Source of the DNA: Schistocephalus solidus
Lineage: Eukaryota; Platyhelminthes; Cestoda; Diphyllobothriidea; Diphyllobothriidae
Assembly: GCA_017591395.1 (NCBI GenBank)
Contig: WEDG01005134.1
Location: 1 to 64,000 of the forward strand
Direction: 5' to 3'
DNA length: 64,000 bases
Below are positions 1 through 11,162 of this stretch, one piece after another (within the stretch, counting starts at the first letter, position 1; each line of letters begins with the position of its first letter). A program made the position numbers and the translations under genes. The notes beneath the pieces were generated by a model, which did not search any database, was not told where the DNA came from, and saw only the letters and a program-made list of their open reading frames with translations.

Positions 1-909
1 TCCCAACGGATCTCCAAACTAGTCAGGCCTTCGGCCGGTCTGCAGGCCTCCGTCTGGAATCGCCACAGTACTCACCTGAACACCAAACTGAAGATGTACA
101 AGGGCGTCGTCTTGACGACACTCCTTTACGAAGCGGAAACCTGGACCGTCTACTCGAACCAAGCCTGGAAGCTGAATCACTTTCATCTCAGCTGCCTCCG
201 CAGAATACTGAAGCTGAGATGGCAAGACAAGATCAAGGACACGGAAGTCCTGGGATGGACCAGAATCCTCACCATCCACGCCATGCTGAGGCAAGTGCAA
301 CTGCAATGGAGTGGTTTCTACGGAGATGTCGCTACGGGTGATCGCCGACAGGAAGGTCATAAACGATGCTTCACTTACACTTTCAAGAAATCGTTGAAGC
401 AACTGCAAATCAAATCCGGTGACCTGGGGGACCTAGTCCAGGATAGACTCGCATGGAGAAGATCCGTAAAAACTGGTTCATCAAACTATGACGCCAAATG
501 TATCGCCACCGTCAAGGCCAGAAGATCGGAACGAAAGTCACCAGCACCCTGGACCAATATTGTCGATTCCCAGGCCCTGCAACATGCCCGCGCTGTCAAC
601 GCATCTTTTGCGCGTGAATCGGCCTGGTTGAACATCTTCGGACGCTATGCACCAACAATCCGACAATTCCAAATTCTACGTCAAATTCTGCCAACCCTCC
701 TTCTGACTCCCCACCCTCACTCCTGGCATCAATTCAATTATTCCTACCATCATAGAGACCACATCCCTCTACTAATTGCCCGTTACCCCCACCAGCGCAG
801 CCTCCACCGCCTTCGCCTTCACTACTACCACCGTAAGCACCATCTCCTAAACTGTCCTCAATACGACCGCACATTCACCTTACGCATCGGCCCGGTCGGT
901 CACCTGTGA
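1..909 (+). pseudogene. RTE-like retrotransposon ORF2, C-terminal part (broken)
   Basis: The frame is open from base 1, so the element enters from outside the window; the first Met is at 94. The protein runs through the region after the RT core: a KMYKGVVLTTLLYEAETW block, then HFHLSCLRRILKLRWQDKI, then the FYGDVATGDRRQ block and KKSLKQLQI. These are hallmarks of RTE-like reverse transcriptases abundant in diphyllobothriidean tapeworms. Compared with the family as I know it, about 15 residues are missing in frame just before FYGDVATG (near 315). Around 570-590 the reading frame slips: the family's C2H2 finger (CPRCQRIF at about 588) lies in another frame and carries a stop. A second finger relic, CPQYDRTFTLRIGPVGHL, ends the ORF near 905; its second Cys is lost. 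The copy is not functional as it stands. The family call rests on remembered family features. Confidence 0.85.
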
Positions 910-1330
910 ATTCATTGCACGGAGGCTGGTGAACCAGTACCCTGTGGCTCCGACATACAGTCGCCGTGCCCGCCTCCACTGCCCTCAATACATAGACAAC
1001 ACCCTCACAATCATAATCATGTTCCTAATAAAATCACGGTTTCCTAGAAACCGTGTGTTGAAAGGCTGCCAATCTGACGCTCTCACCAGAAAAGGCCGCC
1101 GGCCCAGTGTATGTGTTGGGTGTGTCGAGTTGCTGACCAGTGGACTGGGAGTCAGACGGCCATGGCTCCTCCATATCCCCTGAGTAAGTAAATCCTGGTG
1201 TGAACGTGATGGGGGCGAGTTCGTGCTTTGACTCGCGACGACACGTACGCCGAACCATCAGCCAATGCGCAAACTCCCACCTCAGACAACAGACTGGCTC
1301 GGATGGTGGTTTGATTGTGGGGATGATAAA
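910..1330 (+). repeat. 3' tail of the RTE-like element
   Basis: This follows ORF2 directly. Bases 910-990 still read as decayed tail protein (the EAGEPV and YSRRARLHCPQ blocks, split between frames). The non-coding part from about 985 matches 6965-7220, including the shared string TTTCCTAGAAACCGTG (1039 here, 7020 there) and a shared GACCAGTGGACTGG block. Two separate copies in the same order after the finger tail indicate a 3' UTR. Confidence 0.7.
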
Positions 1331-1815
1331 GAGAGTGATGTCAACAGCTTAGCGCATATTCCTCACTATAAACAAGCTGACGAACTTGAAACTATCACGG
1401 GGCACTAAAAGCCGTATCTTGGAAGGTTGCCATCTGACGGGATAACTCGGACCGCATGGTTAACCCAATGTGTGTTTTGTGTCTAATGTTAGACTGGCAG
1501 ACGGAAAGTCCGGATGCAATGACTCCTTTTTAATGTGGCTCTTATGACAGTCCCACTCCGTGGGATCCGATCCAGGTGTGGTGTTACACCCAGGGGTGGC
1601 TCCGGCCTCGCCAGCTATCTGCGCCCTCTCCCGCCTCTGGTCGTCTTAACTCTGTCTTTACACTGGGCTCAGGTGGGGGAGAAGGAGAGAGTGCGGTAGC
1701 TGCAGCGCAAGGCTACTATCACTTAAAACTAATTCACGCACAAGACACCGTCCCTCCACCACCTGGTGTGGAGCATACAGTGGACCTCTTCGAAATCGAC
1801 GTTTGAACTGTCATC
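1331..1815 (+). repeat. Dispersed tail module, forward copy
   Basis: About 480 bp that matches the reverse complement of roughly 7885-8315. Shared landmarks are a GACGGGATAACTCGGACCGC block (near 1437), AATGTGTGTTTTGTGT, a CCGTGGGATCC block (near 1558) and the GCTCCGGCC...CGCCAGC block. Parts also recur at 7255-7330 and, much decayed, at 38470-38720. It may be the 3' end of an RTE sub-family or an RTE-mobilised SINE. The plus-strand frame at 1576-1806 is accidental. Confidence 0.65.
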
Positions 1816-1828
1816 TTGCAGCTACCAC

Positions 1829-1885
1829 TCTCTCTCTCTATCTATCTCTCTCTCTATCTCTCTGTTTTTCTCTCTTTCCTCAGGC
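1829..1885. repeat. Pyrimidine microsatellite (TC)n / (TATC)n
   Basis: Interrupted runs of CTCTCTCTC and TATCTATC sit immediately after the tail module. Simple repeats at 3' ends are common for RTE-type elements, so this may be the element terminus. Confidence 0.8.
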
Positions 1886-2520
1886 GTCTCTATTCGGTGT
1901 GAAGACAGAGACATTAATAACGTAGGGGGAATCGGGCGTGGATGGAAGTCCCATACAGGCTACATATGACTGGCGTTGCGTGACCATGCATTTAAGCATG
2001 ATAAAAACACCCTCCCCACCCGAATAAAGCCCGTCGGATCCTGCTTAGCCCCTGGAGGTTGTCCGGCATATCTTCAACGCAGCCTGCTTAGATGGCAGTG
2101 GCGGAGTTTAAAAAGTACGTATAACACGCGCATTATTTGCAGTCGTACCATGCGGGGCAGAAAGAGACCCACGGCATTGGTTGAGACGGGAGGCATGACT
2201 GGTTTGGACTGGTCAAGGTCTCTTAGAGTACGAAGGCCCCTACGCATGCTTTGACATAAAGTGGTCCACTGCATGCAGCTAGGCATGTCACAACGTGCCA
2301 CCACCCTCCATGCGTAATGTTTGTTATGGGTGTGTATCACCAATAACACCTGTAGTGCCATGATCTGGCCCCAGTGTTGTTTCCGCGTGATCGTTTTTAA
2401 GGTCACAGGACTGTCCTAAATTAACCCGGGATATAAAGAAACGGTATCAGATTTGCAGTTCCTTTCCATGCGAACCAAGGGTCGCTATCCGGTTGACCAC
2501 GAAAGGTATTACCTCACCTC
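1886..2520. other. No recognisable gene
   Basis: Moderately GC-rich sequence, probably old repeat material. Short overlapping frames exist on both strands but none resembles a known protein. Confidence 0.4.
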
Positions 2521-2596
2521 TAACTTTGTGGACATGCAAGATAGCTGAATATCCTGCATAACTTTGTGGACATGCAAGATAGCTGAATATCCTGCA
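2521..2596. repeat. 38-bp direct tandem duplication
   Basis: The 38 bases at 2521-2558 are repeated exactly at 2559-2596 (unit begins TAACTTTGTGGACATGC). Two identical copies with no gap indicate a recent local duplication. Confidence 0.95.
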
Positions 2597-5500
2597 TCTT
2601 TCGTGTGCTCGTGGTGAATTGAACAATGACAACGGCATGTGTGACTGCGGGAATCCAGTCCGTCTGCTTTGCGGGTAGCCGTCTGTAATTTAGGACAAGT
2701 TAAATCTTACCAATATTACGGATTTTTTGCCGATGAGTTGCAGACTCCTGGTAATGAGACTGTAAGTGACTTTAAATAGCAGGCAGGATAACTGTCTCAT
2801 AAAGTCGTTCTGCAGGTAGCAGTCCGAGCAGAAGAGTTTATGCACAACAGCTGCTGCGACAGGTGACCGTGATCTCAGAGGCAGGTATCTGACAACCCCA
2901 GTGCTCACCTTCTGACTGCCAATGTTGGCTAGACTGTCCTCCTTTCCAGACACTGTTGCTAACGGGAGCGGATTTGCTGCGGGAAATCGCGGAGATGGGA
3001 CAGGAGGTTACCTTTGTTGCTATTTTTCCCCAGCTCCACCACACTTAATTGATGTTTTGGTTCGATTGAACTTGCCCCATTATAGTGTTCACTGTAGGAA
3101 GACCATGCACTAATTATTTTTTGAGTTTCGGAAACTGTGTTTGTTGGTGTGGAATAACTGAGTTCTAATTCTCTGATTGAGTGCGTCGGAGCTGAAACCG
3201 GCGATCTTAGATCCAGTAGGGCCTCTTTAGGTCGCCTATTAAATCTGAAACGCGTATAAAAGAAGTAGTTTACTAATTCCACCTGTTTTTCTTTCTCAAG
3301 TGTTAAGCATTTTCGGATTCAGCTGAATGATTTTCTGATGCTTCAGTCTCCTTCACCTCATTCATAAAAGCTTCCGACCTATGAACAGACCTTGCAAACC
3401 CTTAGTATGTAGTTTTGTTAGAAAACTCTGTGGTGGAATGTGAAACAAGCATGTCACGAGCGTATAGTCCAATAAAGTTTCCAAAATAAAAATTGAATAT
3501 TCATCTTCGGGAAAGAATTACATCGGTGAGGATTGGCCGCCTCAACACGTGGCAGCAGGCAGAATGGACCCTGAACGCGAAGTGCTTAATTGGGCTCCAG
3601 GTATACGAACATCTCAAAAGGGCATATATAAGAAAACTTCAGTGCAATAGCATAGTCACTGGTGGATGTACAACAGTAGCTATAATTGCATCGGATGACA
3701 GATGGAAAAAAATAAGGCACAACATGTCATAGGTCACACCTTTCACCACAGTAAAAACACAGGGTATACCTAAAAGCTTAGATACGTGTTTCGCTAACAT
3801 TATACTGCAGCACCCCATGGCTGCGTTCCCCTCATACCTTCTGGTAGATACGCATGTTCAACATTAACGATTTTCGTGTCCATGGTCCTCATTGGTAAAA
3901 CTTTTACATTATTAATCCCTTATCATAATGTGGTGGTTTAGCAGAATCCGAAGGATAAGCAGATGGACCGAATTGCTTGCTTGATCTACAGACAAACACA
4001 CGTTTGCAGCAGTACTGACGGCTCTCACCTTCGTATCGATCGTTTTGAACCAGGGAAATTGTGGAGATTCAAAGCACATATTGCCATGTGTAGGCAGATG
4101 CAGTAAGAAGTTAATCAGTGGAAAGAATTTATGAGCTTATTAAGCCGCATCTTAGGGCACCACAAACTTACACGCCTCGTATTTCTTGGCACTGAAAGTT
4201 GTTTTGATGCTGATAAATGCACATTTTAGCATTGGAAACGCGAGCAGGTCTTTCGCATGTGGAGGCAACGTTGCGCCAGAAGTCACGTGATCACAGTTCT
4301 CTACATGCATCTAGGACAGCCAATCATAGGCGCTCGCAAATGGCTGTCAGGCCCACAGCTCACTGCACATCGGGTTCTCCTCTCAGCATAAAGTTTTCAA
4401 TAGAATAATCTATTTCCACTGGCATGTTTTACCTTGTGTTCCAAAACGGAACTCGGTTCGATGATTGACGTGCTCTGAGTACAACTAGTGCTTAGATTGC
4501 ATTAAGACCTGGATATCATTTGCCCAGATTTTGCGTAGTAAATTAATACAGAAAAATTTATGCTCAGTTAGGGACAGTTACATAAATTATGGAGTAGCGT
4601 TGGAATGGCAAAGAGTTCAAATAACCACGTAAATTGATCAGCTGCAATTTTCAAAGAGGTTGATCGAATCTCAGTTGTGAAGGCAGAAAATACATGGAAA
4701 AGGCAAGCCTGTTGTGAATCCGGCAGCGAGCTGGTCAGAAGCCCACAACAGTCCGAACTGCCAGAAGCGCCCAAAAGCTTACCGAAAGGTGACTGAGCAG
4801 CCGAGCAGCCTCGGATGGATCGATTATTTCTTTCTGCTTCAGTCCTTTGGCTAGTGATAGGGTGCTTAATAATCCGGCGTTTTAGGAGTCAACACCTCGA
4901 TCGACGTTGAGTGAATCTCTGTGTAGTTTGCTCGAGCAAGTTTCTGAGGAGTTGATTTTACAGGAAACGTAATCTTTTGTTAGAGACTTACATAGTCATA
5001 CTTTATGCGAATGATGCCAACAGTTACCAATAATGGGAAAGGTAGTCGTCAGTGCAACAAGTTATTTCTACATAACAGGTTAGAATATCTCTACAATGCT
5101 TTGGGATTATAGGGGTGCAGCCTGTATGAGAGTTACCTGGAGCGCCAGCAAGTAATGGATATTGAACTAGCAGTCGACAAAGGATATTGGTGAAAGTAAA
5201 CCGTTTTGTCTGTCTGGCAATTACCATACGGCAGAACCCTTCAGGGTACCTGCGCTCAGCTACGTCGAAGGTTTGTAGTGACTCAACTCGACGCGCATGT
5301 TGAACGCCGAATTTTGCGCGACTACATGCATGTGCGCGCAAGTGGCCGCCTGGACCACGAAAATCCTGGTTGTTCATTCCGGCCAATCACATTTAAGGCT
5401 GACGCACGCATGGCCTAGTCAGTGTATCGCATATGAGACGCTGCCTTCTGAGCTGGATGTGCCCTGCACCGACTGCCAACTTTTTCCAATTGATTCGTCG

Positions 5501-6250
5501 ATATTTGTGCACAGAATGCGCTGTCCTCAGAACTTGTGTCCCACTTATTCTCCTGATACGGGAACGGTCCAGAAGGTCGTCGTAGCTAGGGCCTTTCCTA
5601 ATAACAAACGCCGCTGACGTAGGTTAACCCTGGAAAAGTCAGATTCCTAGCGTCTTTACACAATTGAAAATATTGCATGTCATCCTGCCTGCAAAAATAT
5701 GAACAATTAATCAAGCTATGCTAGGAGCAGGAAATACGGATAATGTACCACTAAACCAGGTGAACTACATAATCTATTTTTACAAAATACCTACATCTTT
5801 GGAACTCCGCGCACGCTGCACGAACGCGGCGAATGTCAGTGGGGATGAACTTGGGGAAGTCGCTCAACCCAGGTGGCGTACCACGCAGCGGCCGCGCGGG
5901 AACCACGTACGACGTGAACTTGACACTAATCGATAGTGCACTTTTCGATAACTGGCTGCAGGTAGACAACGACCGGAGACACTCAAGCGCTTCACACAGG
6001 CGCTCACAACCGTAACCATTCGGGATTTTTTTACTCGCCTGCCTTCGGTCTTGTCCTGGCTTCAGCGAGGTTTGGTTGAAATGAGTTAAGAAGACTACTG
6101 GTAGAGCACATGAACAATTAACTGATTATTCTGAGCTTTAAAACTCGGTTAGGAGACCATCGTCAGAGATAGCGGCAATATCAGAAAAAGATACACGGCA
6201 CACGGAAATGAATATGCCAAGACGAAGGCCTGAAGTTGATCACATAGGCC
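2597..6250. other. No recognisable gene
   Basis: I found no domain, splice-supported exon or RNA gene. Short frames occur on both strands, some in GC-richer patches near 4220-4400 and 5200-5620 that could be decayed repeats of unknown family. None shows motifs I recognise. Confidence 0.4.
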
Positions 6251-6585
6251 TCTGTATGTGCGTACCACGCCCACTAAAATGACCGCGTGGGACCAACATG
6301 GGACCACATCGGGGCACGGCAGGCACTATTTGGGATGCAGTCCGATGACATATTCCGAACTTTGGGGTGCGCGTGTTTAACATGGAAACGCGTAGGTGGG
6401 GGCTAATGCCACACCCACCTCTCCCTCTCCGTCGGAGATTATTCGTTAGCGCCCGACTTCACCTCCACCCTCCTTGACTATGTTGTGACACCGGGCCCAG
6501 ACGGGTAAGGGAAGAGAGATACTGCCCAAGTTTTCTAGCACTTAAAACAAATTCACACGCCGCCACCACTGCCCTCACTTTCCTC
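6251..6585 (+). repeat. Fragment of RTE tail material
   Basis: GC-rich stretch containing CTTGACTATGTTGTGACACCGGGC near 6473-6496 and ...TAGCACTTAAAACAAATTCAC near 6533, which parallel the end of the tail module at 1645-1740 in the same order. It leads directly into the zinc-finger tail ORF that follows, suggesting nested or rearranged copies. Confidence 0.45.
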
Positions 6586-6930
6586 GCGCATTCACTCATC
6601 GCATGGGCCTATTTGGTCAAGTGCACATCCATGATAGCGGAATGCATGCCAATGCCCACAACACCGATAACCCATGCAAAACCTCCACTCCTGCTATTCT
6701 CACCGCCACTGCCACATCCACTACCATGAATTACAGGCCCCAAACTCTTGCAATTTCTCCTGCCCACAATGCACCCGCAACATCAAATTACGCATTGGCT
6801 TGGTCAGTAACCAACGAATCCTTCGCACACAGTCAATGCGCCCGCCTCCACTGCCCTCAATGCTCCCGCACATCTTCACACCACATGGGCTTATTAGGAC
6901 ACATGCACCTCCACGACAACCAGCAGTAAA
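6586..6930 (+). pseudogene. RTE-like ORF2 zinc-finger tail
   Basis: One open frame with Met at 6603 encodes the extreme C-terminus of the same RTE-like family. It contains a decayed finger (HRMGLFGQVHIHDSGMH), a Thr/Ala/Pro-rich linker (TDNPCKTSTPAILTATAT) and then a complete C2H2 finger, CPQCSRTSSHHMGLLGHMHLH, with spacing C-x2-C-x12-H-x3-H, ending shortly before a stop at about 6927. A second finger in the linker (SCPQCTRN) is shifted to another frame. No RT domain precedes it here, so this is a 5'-truncated or rearranged copy. The finger probably binds nucleic acid during retrotransposition; that role is inferred. Confidence 0.75.
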
Positions 6931-7318
6931 CCACTGGAGGCTAAGCCAAATCAGTGCACACTTCCTTCACCATTACATAGAAAACACCATCACGATCATC
7001 ACGTGCCTGATAAATCATCGTTTCCTAGAAACCGTGGCTTGGAAGGCTGCCAATCTTACGCTTACATCAGACCATGCAATCGGCAAAGTGCATGTGCTGT
7101 GGGTGTCGAGTGGCTGACCAGTGGACTGGAAGTCAGACGGCAATGGCTCCTCCATATCTTCTTATTAAGTGAATTCTGGTGTGTGCATTACGGTAGCCAG
7201 GTCGTTCTGTGGTTCGCCGCAATGGTTCCTTGTAAGTGTTACGTTTATTGCACTCACACTCCATGGGATCAAAGCCAGGTGAGGTGGTACGCCCAGGGCT
7301 GCTCCGGCCGTGCCAGCC
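6931..7318 (+). repeat. RTE 3' tail, second copy
   Basis: Aligns by eye with 960-1200: the CATAGAAAACACCATCACGA block, TTTCCTAGAAACCGTG at 7020 and GACCAGTGGACTGG near 7117. The last part (7255-7325) matches the CCATGGGATC...CAGGTG...GCTCCGGCC block of the dispersed module. It ends where RT-coding sequence begins. Confidence 0.65.
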
Positions 7319-7885
7319 AAATGCGCATTATCCCATATCCAGAGGAAGGGCAATCGACGACTCTGTGATAATCGCAGAAGCATCTCGTTTCTCATCATCA
7401 CTGGGAAGATCTTCGCCCGTATCCTTCTCAATCGCTTGAACGGTCACCTAGAGCAGAGACTGTTCCTGCAGAGCCAATGTGGCTTCCGCCGACAAGGCGG
7501 GACAACTGATATGATCTTTTCCGCCCGCCAGCTGCAAGAGAAGTGCCAGGAGATGCGAACTCACCTATACCGTACCTTCATGGATCTGACGAAAGCCTTT
7601 CACAGGGTGAATCGATAAGGACTGTGGAAAGTCATGCAGAAATTCGGCTCTGCTGAGCGGTTCACGGACATGACGACACGCGTCACCCTGCCATTGATTC
7701 CATTAATCCCACCATTATAGAGAACACATCCCAATACTCATCACATGTTACCTACATAACCACCGCCACTGCCGTCACCACCATCAGCGATGGGGATTCT
7801 CTCTAACCTGTCCCCATTGCAACTGCACATTCACCTCACACATCGGCCTGGTAGGGTGGTGCATGGACGGTGACTTGCGCGTGAA
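7319..7885 (+). pseudogene. RTE-like reverse transcriptase fragment with internal deletion
   Basis: Bases 7319-7615 read as the fingers/palm part of an RTE-like RT: KGNRRLCDNRRSIS, GKIFARILLNRLNGHLEQ, QSQCGFRRQGGTTDMIFSAR and then YRTFMDLTKAFHRVNR. The last is RT motif A with the catalytic Asp in FMDLTKAF. A stop follows at about 7616, and GLWKVMQKFG continues the family sequence to about 7660. The sequence then jumps to the C-terminal tail (decayed finger CPHCNCTFTSHIGLVG near 7818-7865). The YADD-containing palm, thumb and middle are deleted. It sits between two tail modules, so the locus is nested or rearranged. It cannot encode an active enzyme. Confidence 0.8.
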
Positions 7886-8320
7886 TTAATTAAATTAATT
7901 TAAAGTGATAGTAGACATGCGCTGCATCCACCGCACTCTCTCTTCCTCCCCACCAGAGCCCGGTGTAATGACAGAGTCAAGAAGACCGGAGATGGGAGAG
8001 GGTGCTGGTGGCTGGCGCGGCCGGAGCCAACCCTTTGCGTACCACCAAACCTGGCTTGGATCCCACGGAATGGGAGACCCATAAAGGCCACTTTAAGTCA
8101 GAGACATTACAGCCTGACTCTCAGTCCACCAGTCAGCCACTCCACACAAAACACACATTGGGACTGACCACGCGGTCCGAGTTATCCCGTCAGTTGGCAA
8201 CCTTCCAAGCCACGGCTTTGAGCGCACCGTGATACTTTCAAGCGAGTCGGATTGTTTATATTGAGGAACATGCGCTGTACTATCAACCTCACTCTCTTCC
8301 CCAACACCCACAATCAATTC
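7886..8320 (-). repeat. Dispersed tail module, inverted copy
   Basis: The reverse complement matches 1331-1790 over most of its length (the GACGGGATAACTCGGACCGC block, the CCGTGGGATCC block, and the GAGAGAGTGCGGT block at the 3' end). With the copy at 1.3-1.8 kb it forms a long inverted pair ~6 kb apart. Short frames here are chance. Confidence 0.7.
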
Positions 8321-8508
8321 TGTCCAAGCCGGTCAGTTGTCTGATGCGGCAGTTGTCCCTTTTTTGCCCCTTTGTCCCTTTTGTCGTTCTTCGTACGCAA
8401 TGTTAATTGACAGTGTTTTCCCTAGCAGTAAACTTGCATGCTTATATAAACAGTGGAATATCAGATAATGCACATATTTAGACAAGCAGGCAAGTGCGTT
8501 CCTCTCAC

Positions 8509-8728
8509 CGTTTTGGGCCAATTCCCTGAATGGCTATGCGTACGTCGTTACACAAGGTTTTGGCCAGCGTGCCATGTGATGAGTAACCTGGGTGCTTTTG
8601 CACGATGTCATGAACAATGTCTCGTGTGAAGTTCTCCAGACGATCAGGTTTGAATAACTTCGTCGGTTGGAGTTGAAAGGTTGGTGCAATTTGAATGGGG
8701 ACACGGTAGAAACCTAAAGGTGTGAGGA
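8509..8728 (-). CDS. Tctex-type dynein light chain, one exon
   Basis: The minus-strand exon encodes about 73 residues: FYRVPIQIAPTFQLQP, then KLFKPDRLENFTRDIVHDIV, then YSSHGTLAKTLCNDVRIAIQ. The arrangement of a Y/TFQLxP start, an F-x-P turn, a helix ending ...IVHDIV and a second helix around LAKTLCNDV matches the N-terminal half of the Tctex1/DYNLT domain, the family of dynein light chains and Tctex1-domain proteins that bind dynein intermediate chain or axonemal partners. The exon ends AAAACG|GTGAGAGG (donor at 8508) and is preceded by a pyrimidine-rich acceptor ending CGTAG (8730-8729); an alternative acceptor ends TTTAG just before 8713. Both acceptors give the same phase. The C-terminal half must lie in another exon, and I did not find it in 1-8.3 kb, which is repeat-filled. 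Without database support the family call is good but not certain. Confidence 0.6.
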
Positions 8729-8759
8729 CTACGAGCGAGAGAAATAAAAATGACATCAA

Positions 8760-10469
8760 AACGTGCTACTTATAAATCGAAATAACATTTATTAAGATTA
8801 TTTTTAAATTCTGAAACACTACACGGGGCACGATAATATCTGTCACGGTAAACTAACGCACACAGACTCTTACGGGACCAAATTGTCCATACGCATATTC
8901 CTGCGTTAATTTCCATTTGCTGCAATTATCCAAAAATGAGGGAGGTTGGATGAACGGCTTTGTCCAGATTAATTATGAAAGGAAAAATAAGAAGTAATTT
9001 AGATGTAATTATTTCCTTAGCCACTTGATCTCCTCATTCTATTTGATGAATCGGCAGGATGACAAACTTGACATGATATAGCATTGCAAAAATGAATAGT
9101 GTTCGCTAGGAAATCTTGATTGGAGAAGAGAAGTTAATTTGACAAAATGCGGGAAAGGTTAGGACACGGAACACAGACTAACTTGTACACATTTGAATCA
9201 ACGAATATTGTCCATGTGTGCCACTTCCACATCGAACATTAACACTTAATATATCCTAAAACCTATATTTAAAGTTCATGAGATCCCTAAACGTTATGAA
9301 TCATTAATCAGTTTCATAAATTTGACCCTATCTTAAACTTACTCACAGTTCGCCTGAAAGTAGGCCTCAATTAACTCACAATGTGGAATATGCGCCTCTG
9401 CGCATTTGCCTCTTATTTCTGAAGGTAGGTTAAAAAATTTGCTAGCAAATTGTGCATATGATTATTTCAAATGCTTCTGGTTTATAGAAAGTATAGTAAA
9501 TCGCTTGGCCTGAAATGTGTCAGCCATTCGGGGTGTGATAGACAACGTCATTCTGGAGAATCGACATTGTTTTAAGGCTACACGTGGACTATTGGTTTTG
9601 CAGCGTCCTACTGCTGCAAGCCCTTACAATTCAACATTTATCGAAGGTAACTAAAACTTATATATGGTTTTTGAAACAAAGGTGCGAATAGCAGTTTCCA
9701 TATAAATATACGTGGTACTCTTTATGATATTTTTCTTCGTTGTTCTCGTAGTGTTACTGTGACGCAAATATTTGTTTAAGTTGGTGAAATGATTTTACCA
9801 AAATCAACGCATCGGAACAGGCGCTCTGACATTCAACAGTTTACTTATCTTGTGAAATGGTAGTCGAAATAAAAGAATTTGTTTTCTTTCATTTCAAAAT
9901 ATTACGTAGACAGTGTAGTTACATGGACATCCATATAGGATACACAGAAAACATAAAAAATGCTCGTTTTGCGTGCACTTCTTCTCGGCCGTCTTAAAAC
10001 AATACCATATGCAAATTTTGCAGTAGATTTGGTTAACGTTTATTTCTATTGCTTACAAGATAGCAGAGCATGCCTTCAATTTTTGCGGTGAAATAATCTG
10101 CACTTTTTGGTTCAATGCTCTTTGGAGCATAGAGAAGCCTTATATCAACGAAATACGGAGATCAGTCTAATCAGATCTTCGCGTTTCAATTGTTTTCTTA
10201 TTTGAGATAAACATGTCCGGCATATATTTCTAGAATTAACGAAAGCAAAATTATACCTTGCCAAAAGCAATAATGAACAATTTTCCATTTATCACAGACA
10301 GGATAGAGCTGCTATTTTGAAAACCAAAAAAATGATATGTGGTGGCACGGTAGGAGGATATATTTTTACAAAAATTGCCATTTAAAAGGGAAAAGGTCTT
10401 CCTCTTCGTAAATTTCCTTAAATTGACGTTGGTTTTATTGAATAGTTACAAGTTTATATCTGACGTTAG
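8760..10469. other. No recognisable gene; probable intron or intergenic DNA
   Basis: AT-rich sequence without long frames. If the exon candidate at 11.2-11.4 kb belongs with the Tctex exon, this is intronic. Confidence 0.4.
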
Positions 10470-10625
10470 TTATATTATAATATATATATTAAAATGGAAA
10501 CGACAACGACAAAAAAGACTTAAATGGACATTTCTGGCTTTTAAGCCGTCATCAGCCCGTACTACCCAATCCTATGTGTAGACTACCTGCGAATTCAAGT
10601 AATTGAGTCGAATTCTCTACCATAT
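10470..10625 (-). repeat. Solo, truncated copy of the ribozyme-SINE unit
   Basis: The minus strand aligns with the 54-63 kb array unit: GGTAGAG...GACTC of the tRNA-like part (10622-10600), GATTGGGTAGTAC linker, CTGATGACGGCTT, AAGCCAGAAATG, then a decayed TTGTCG block. It is cut at its 5' side by a (TA)n tract (10621-10643) and followed at its 3' side by another AT-rich tract (10470-10490). It lies ~44 kb from the array, so the unit has moved or been copied as a dispersed element. Confidence 0.7.
10513..10562 (-). ncRNA. Hammerhead-like motif, solo copy
   Basis: On the minus strand the core CTGATGA is at 10555-10549. It is followed by C, GGCT-TAAA-AGCC (stem II, 4 bp), A and GAAA (10534-10531), then near-palindromic ATGTCCAT and TTAAGTC. 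All core bases are kept, but stem I (GGG against the TAA side) no longer pairs, so activity is doubtful. Confidence 0.55.
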
Positions 10626-10643
10626 ATATATATATATATATTG
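10621..10643. repeat. (TA)n microsatellite
   Basis: Uninterrupted alternating AT that abuts the truncated solo ribozyme-SINE copy. Confidence 0.95.
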
Positions 10644-11162
10644 CTCACTGTATGCCTCTATCGCAATTATCAATTACCATCTCTGAGGCTGATTGTGAGT
10701 GGGCGTCTGAAATTTCAGGCCAATTAACGTTTGGCACCAGCGACCGCTGCCCGTTCGAAATTATTTATTGGAACTAACCTGTTCGCTTCTAACATTAAAA
10801 TAAAAAAAATATGTAATAATTTTCCATACTTGCAGCGCAGGTACTATCAACAAACAAATTCTGGCACTAGGGTAACTAATTACATAGTTAAAACATCAGA
10901 AAGTCATTTGGAATCTTTAGAGTATAATGCGGTTATGCCAAACTTGGTGATGTAGTTCGGCTCAAAAATTTATATCAAATTACGGACTGAGCCTGCTAAA
11001 GTTCATTTTATTGGATTACCTAATATTCATCGCATTTTTTTCCACAAAAATAAAAAAGATACAACAACAAATAAAATTTCAAAACGTCAAATAATTCTCT
11101 CACTGCGAAGAGCACTACCTATAAGGGCATTAACCGAAGGAATAGGTGAGACAGGATAATTT

